A stretch of DNA of 64,000 nucleotides, taken from contig NZ_FOQY01000027.1 in NCBI RefSeq assembly GCF_900113865.1, positions 1-64,000 on the forward strand. Direction: 5' to 3'. The notes below the pieces were generated by a model that saw only the letters and a program-made list of their open reading frames with translations, was not told the DNA's origin and ran no database searches. The stretch is from Streptosporangium canum. Its GTDB lineage: Bacteria > Actinomycetota > Actinomycetes > Streptosporangiales > Streptosporangiaceae. This document shows positions 60,609-64,000 of this stretch, piece after piece. The position numbers and the translations under genes were made by a program. Each line of letters starts with the position of its first letter. Position 1 is the stretch's first letter.

Positions 60609-60761
60609 TCACCGAGGTGGCGTACTGGTCAGCCTGACGAGGGTCGTGGTGACGAGCAGGATCGCGCCGAAAGCCGCGACCAGCCGGGGCGGTCCACTGA
60701 ACACACGGCGGAAGACCAGCGGTGCCCGTCTCCGTCCGGAACCCGGCTTCCGTGCATTCAT
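60609..60761 (-). CDS. Possible small single-TM protein
   Basis: 50 residues from ATG 60761: a basic start ('NARKPGSGRRRAPLVFRR') and one TM helix ('LVAAFGAILLVTTTLVRL'). The positive-inside pattern is good and an AT-rich promoter patch lies at 60815-60870. No family is known, and the ribosome site is weak. Confidence 0.35.
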   Translation of the reverse strand: MNARKPGSGRRRAPLVFRRVFSGPPRLVAAFGAILLVTTTLVRLTSTPPR

Positions 60762-61005
60762 CGCGCCCCGATGTACGCACGTTCCGGGGAATCAGAGCTA
60801 CGGGCAAGTTTGCGGCGAATACGGTGATAAATCCGATATATCGCGGCAACGGCAACGTGATATTGAAATCGTGACATTAGCCGGTCAACGGCCCCGGCCC
60901 GCCCCGGACCCGCTCTTTGGAGATCACCCGCAGGTACGCCGGAGCGTTCTTCGACCGGCAGGCCGCCCCGGCCGCCGCCTCCTGGGAACCGCCGGCGCCC
61001 GCCCG

Positions 61006-61314
61006 GTGAACGCTCCCGGCGACGAAAGGCTCCACCCCTTCCGGGAGGCGGTCGCGGCCCCGCTGTACCGGGCGCTGCCCGCCGTGTTCGTGCTCGACCG
61101 GGCGGTGCTGGAGGGGCAGCCGCTGCTGGCCGGCACGCTGCGGGGGCTGACCTGCGAGTGGGCGGACGGCGGCCCTCTCACGGGCGTAACGCCGCGGGTC
61201 GCGAGGATCAGCCGGCGGCGCGCCCGCGAGCAGGACGCCCCCATGCCCGCGCCGCGGCTCCGTGAGCGCCACCGGGGCCGCTACCGGGTGGCGGTCTGCG
61301 GGGGACGGCCGTGA
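61006..61314 (+). CDS. Hypothetical protein
   Basis: 102 residues from a possible GTG at 61006; the true start is uncertain. Third positions are strongly G/C in this frame ('LYRALPAVFVLDRAVLEGQP', 'LLAGTLRGLTCEWADGG'), and the C-terminus is Arg-rich. No domain recognised. It ends three bases before the convergent gene at 61318. It could be the surviving end of a longer gene. Confidence 0.4.
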   Translation: MNAPGDERLHPFREAVAAPLYRALPAVFVLDRAVLEGQPLLAGTLRGLTCEWADGGPLTGVTPRVARISRRRAREQDAPMPAPRLRERHRGRYRVAVCGGRP

Positions 61315-61317
61315 GCG

Positions 61318-61836
61318 TCACCGGGTGGCGGCGTCCCGGTAGGTGTTCCGGACGATCAGCAACCGGTCGAGGATGAACCGGGACGGCTCGGCGGCGCGCA
61401 CGCGCCGACCTCGGTCGGACCAGAACGCACGCTCGGGCACCTCGTCCTCCCCGGGGGGGATGAACTTGATCACCTCCTCGACCGCCGCCGCCGCGATCGT
61501 CAGCGCCTGCTCCGCCGCACGCGGCTCGTCGGCCGGAACGCTGCCCGCCGTCAGGTCGGCCACCCACATCCACTCCCCGGCGTCCAGCAACCGCGACGGC
61601 TCCGGACCGCCGAAGGTGGGGAAACGTACGGGCGGCACCTCGCGCTCCGGCAGGCCGAACAGGAACTCCCGCTCCGCGTCGCAGCCCGGGCACGTGCCGG
61701 AGTAACGGGCGACGGGCTCTCCGTCGACGCTCCCCGGCACGCTCTCCCAGACCGTGTCGGCCGAACCGCACGAGCACGGGTGCAGGTCGAGGTAGAGGTG
61801 CGCCTCGTCCCCGCTGCGCGTCACCGGAAACGGCAT
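61318..61836 (-). CDS. Hypothetical protein with a Cys4 zinc-ribbon-like N-terminus
   Basis: 172 residues from ATG 61836. 'LHPCSCGSADTVWESV' and 'YSGTCPGCDAEREFLFGLPE' give C-x-C...C-x-x-C, a zinc-ribbon arrangement. The rest is helical ('EQALTIAAAAVEEVIKFIPP') and ends in 'RFILDRLLIVRNTYRDAATR'. It follows the large LysM-like-ending gene on the same strand with 121 bases between, so may be transcribed with it. Function unknown. Similar short proteins occur beside phage-tail-like or contractile-injection loci, but I cannot verify that. Confidence 0.6.
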   Translation of the reverse strand: MPFPVTRSGDEAHLYLDLHPCSCGSADTVWESVPGSVDGEPVARYSGTCPGCDAEREFLFGLPEREVPPVRFPTFGGPEPSRLLDAGEWMWVADLTAGSVPADEPRAAEQALTIAAAAVEEVIKFIPPGEDEVPERAFWSDRGRRVRAAEPSRFILDRLLIVRNTYRDAATR

Positions 61837-61957
61837 GGCGATCCCCTCTCCCGGCCGGCTCTCCCACCGGCCTCCCGGCCGGCTCTCCCGCCGGCGCCGA
61901 ACTGGACGGGCCCGCTCGCGGCCGGACCCGCCGGGCACGGACGGGCCGCGAGGTCGA

Positions 61958-64000
61958 TCACCGCGACTTCGGGCGGTCCGGGACGACCAGCTCCAGGTCG
62001 ATCGGCAGGGCCTCGGGGTCGGAGCCGATCTTCTCCCGGTTGCGCTCCCAGATGTCCTTCCAGTAGCGGCCGTCGCCGTAGGCCTCCTCGGCGATCTCCC
62101 ACAGCGAGCTGTCCGGGCCGGTGGTGACGGTACGGCCGCTCGGGGACGGCGAGCTCTCCGGTTTCGCCGGCGGGGACGGCTCCGCCGGCTGTGACGGCTG
62201 CGCCGACGGCGGGGCGCCGCTCGGGGAGGGCGACGGGGACGGGGTGCCAGAACCGGGCGCCTGCGGCGTGGTGCCGGACCGCGGGCCGGACATCTGTGGT
62301 CGCCGCCCGCAGGTGCACGGCTTGTCGGGCGGGCAGAGGCACGGCTCCTCCTCTTCCTCCGGCGGCAGGCCGGTGGTGTTGGAGAGCCGGCGCATCCGGT
62401 CCCAGAACTGGGATTCCCAGTGGCTGGGCGGGAGGGTCTCGCTGTCGGACCGGTTGAGGAGGTTCGCCAGCGCGCCGCCCGGCCCCGGCGCCGTCTGCGG
62501 CCCGGTCTCCCACGGCGGCACCGGCGGGGCCTGACCGCGCTCGCGCAGGTCCGCTCCCACCTCGTTGAGCTGCTGCGCCAAAGCGTCGCGCCGTTTCGCC
62601 AGAGCGTCGCGCTGCTCCTCCAAGGCGGTGCGCCCCTGCCCCGGGGCACCGAGCGGCTGCTCCAACGAGCGGACGGCCGTATCCGCCTTCTGCCACCGCT
62701 CCGCCAGATGCCGGTACTCGTTGTACCGTGCCGACACGTACTCGCTCCGCGTGGCGGTCAGGGGTGCCAGCAGGAAGCGGCGGATCACGCCCTGGCGCGG
62801 CGCGGACGCCGCCCGCGCCGGCACCGCGCCCGTACCGCCCGGCTGGAAGGTGCTGCCGCTCGGCCGTGCCGTGCTCGGCTGCTGCGGCGTCGCCGGACCG
62901 GCGGGGCTCTGCGGGGCGGCGACGGGCGCGGCAGACGGAGTCGCAGGGCTCTGCGGCGCGGCGGGGGCGGCAGACGGAGCGGCGGGGCTCTGCGGCACGG
63001 CGGCGGGCGCGGCGGGCGCGGTGGCGGCCAGCGCCTCGCGGACCCGTCCGGCGAAGTCGCTCTCCTCCGGCGAGCCGTTGTGCAGCACGCGCAGGTCCAC
63101 ACCGGCCTGGTCGGCGAGGGTCACCAGGTCAGGGTGGAGCGGGGCGAACGCCGAGGCGAACCCGTCGTCGGGCACCTCGCTGTACAGCTTGCCCTTGCGG
63201 GTGGCACGGTAATGGCGCACGGTGCCATCAGGCTCGCGCAGCTCGACGAGGACGTCGGTGCGCAGCCCGCGTGCCAGCAGCCGGGCCTGGGTCACCGGGC
63301 CCATCTGCCCGGGAGCGGTCGCGTTGACGGTGAGCAGGATCGGCGTGCCGCGCGTCCAGCGGCCGCTCAGGCTCCGCTCTGCCGTCTCGACGATCCCCTG
63401 ACGCAGGACGTCGAGGGTGACGCCGGAACCGGCCTTGCCCTCGGTCTGCGCGATGTCCATCGCCTGGGTGGCCAGCGTGTCCAGGTCGAGCGAGGGCGTG
63501 GTCGCCGCCGGCGGCCCGCTCCGCCACCGCGCCCGCCAGCCGGGGCGCTCGGTGGTGCCGGTGGTGCCGGTGGTGCGGGTGACCTCCGGATCACCGAGGT
63601 TCCAGCCCCACCGGCGCCGGCCTTCGTCGCCGCGCCGGGCCTGCGCCTCGCTCAGCTCCTGCTCGAACACGGTCAGGTCGGCCTTGCCGGTCGCGGCGCC
63701 CGGCACCTCGATCCGCAGCTTGGGCGCCTTGGCGCCACTGGCCTTCACGGTCCTCAGCTCGGCGGCGAGGTCGAATACCAGCGGCACCTCGGTGCTGGCG
63801 GCGGCGCCCCGCTTGAAGACGCTGCGCTCGACGCGGATGCCGTTGCTGACCGAGGTCCGGAAGGAGGCAGTCCATCCGAAGAAGCGGCCGGCCTTCAGCC
63901 CGATGATCCCCAAGGCTCCCTTGAGAGAGAACCTCAGGCCCTGGTTGGTGGCCACCTCGGTCACGTGCATGATCCGGCGCACCCGGCCGATCTCGGTGTT
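61958..64000 (-). CDS. Large proline-rich protein with LysM-like C-terminus (partial)
   Basis: The reading frame continues beyond the right edge, so the 5' end is missing; at least 680 residues are present. The visible order: an unfamiliar domain ('TEVATNQGLRFSLKGALGII', 'VPLVFDLAAELRTVKASG'), a long Pro/Ala linker with 'AAPQSPA' repeats, a coiled-coil stretch ('RTALEEQRDALAKRRDALAQ'), a Cys-rich patch 'CLCPPDKPCTCG', a second Pro/Ser linker, and a LysM-like end ('TGPDSSLWEIAEEAYGDGRY', 'WKDIWERNREKIGSDPEALP'). LysM modules bind peptidoglycan or form phage-tail-type baseplates. Role unknown. Confidence 0.65.
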   Translation of the reverse strand, partial: NTEIGRVRRIMHVTEVATNQGLRFSLKGALGIIGLKAGRFFGWTASFRTSVSNGIRVERSVFKRGAAASTEVPLVFDLAAELRTVKASGAKAPKLRIEVPGAATGKADLTVFEQELSEAQARRGDEGRRRWGWNLGDPEVTRTTGTTGTTERPGWRARWRSGPPAATTPSLDLDTLATQAMDIAQTEGKAGSGVTLDVLRQGIVETAERSLSGRWTRGTPILLTVNATAPGQMGPVTQARLLARGLRTDVLVELREPDGTVRHYRATRKGKLYSEVPDDGFASAFAPLHPDLVTLADQAGVDLRVLHNGSPEESDFAGRVREALAATAPAAPAAVPQSPAAPSAAPAAPQSPATPSAAPVAAPQSPAGPATPQQPSTARPSGSTFQPGGTGAVPARAASAPRQGVIRRFLLAPLTATRSEYVSARYNEYRHLAERWQKADTAVRSLEQPLGAPGQGRTALEEQRDALAKRRDALAQQLNEVGADLRERGQAPPVPPWETGPQTAPGPGGALANLLNRSDSETLPPSHWESQFWDRMRRLSNTTGLPPEEEEEPCLCPPDKPCTCGRRPQMSGPRSGTTPQAPGSGTPSPSPSPSGAPPSAQPSQPAEPSPPAKPESSPSPSGRTVTTGPDSSLWEIAEEAYGDGRYWKDIWERNREKIGSDPEALPIDLELVVPDRPKSR

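Overview
The window is high-GC actinomycete chromosome. Third codon positions are almost always G or C, GTG and TTG starts are common, and mycothiol-dependent, WhiB-era actinobacterial families (MDMPI enzymes, FurA-KatG, PspC, DUF6461-like, spore-associated-protein-A-like) are present. A filamentous actinomycete of the Streptosporangiaceae type is my best guess, inferred from gene content only.

Left third (1-30 kb). A decayed IS200/IS605 end opens the window. It is followed by a mycothiol-type DinB enzyme, a small lipoprotein/membrane pair, and a compact molybdate uptake operon (HTH-TOBE regulator, modA, modB, modC, minus strand). Next is a five-gene minus-strand operon that looks like a ribosomal peptide (RiPP) system: a 49-residue precursor with a double-Gly leader, an ATP-grasp ligase, a parvulin-like maturation protein, a tiny membrane protein and a C39-peptidase ABC exporter. 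From 10.7 to 21.2 kb there are several regulator/target pairs with readable operators (TetR, Rrf2, MarR) and two truncated genes (a DHA2-type MFS transporter and a serine hydrolase). A Phd/PIN toxin-antitoxin pair, a cytochrome P450, furA-katG, a secreted alpha/beta hydrolase and a NarL-type two-component system follow.

Middle (30.2-38.5 kb): a tRNA-associated archipelago. An intact tRNA-Phe lies in a Glu-Asp-Phe cluster (38182-38537, minus strand). Its 3' half plus terminator is repeated at 34755, 32560 and, degenerately, about 31560. The segments between copies carry a Phd/PIN pair, an XRE-ImmA/IrrE + PIN-like pair, and a Ser/Thr kinase fused to an FtsK motor. Fragments of tyrosine integrases sit beside several copies. 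I read this as three or more tandemly integrated, now immobile mini-islands. A BtrH-like gene lies at the outer edge. A second relic island (44.6-47.9 kb) is bounded by tRNA-Lys and a diverged copy of its 3' half and terminator; it contains broken genes and an integrase fragment.

Right third (38.6-64 kb). Housekeeping-like genes come first: membrane metallophosphoesterase, zincin, MFS exporter, PspC, glutaryl-CoA dehydrogenase, DEDDh exonuclease. Small hypothetical genes, a SapA-like secreted protein, a lipoprotein, a TrmH/SpoU methyltransferase and a YbdK-type glutamate-cysteine ligase follow. At 55.5-60.2 kb there is a possible redox cluster: a flavin monooxygenase-like protein, a histidine-rich membrane protein, two paralogous AhpD-like proteins and a SnoaL-like protein. 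The window ends inside a large proline-rich protein with a LysM-like C-terminus whose 5' end lies beyond 64000.
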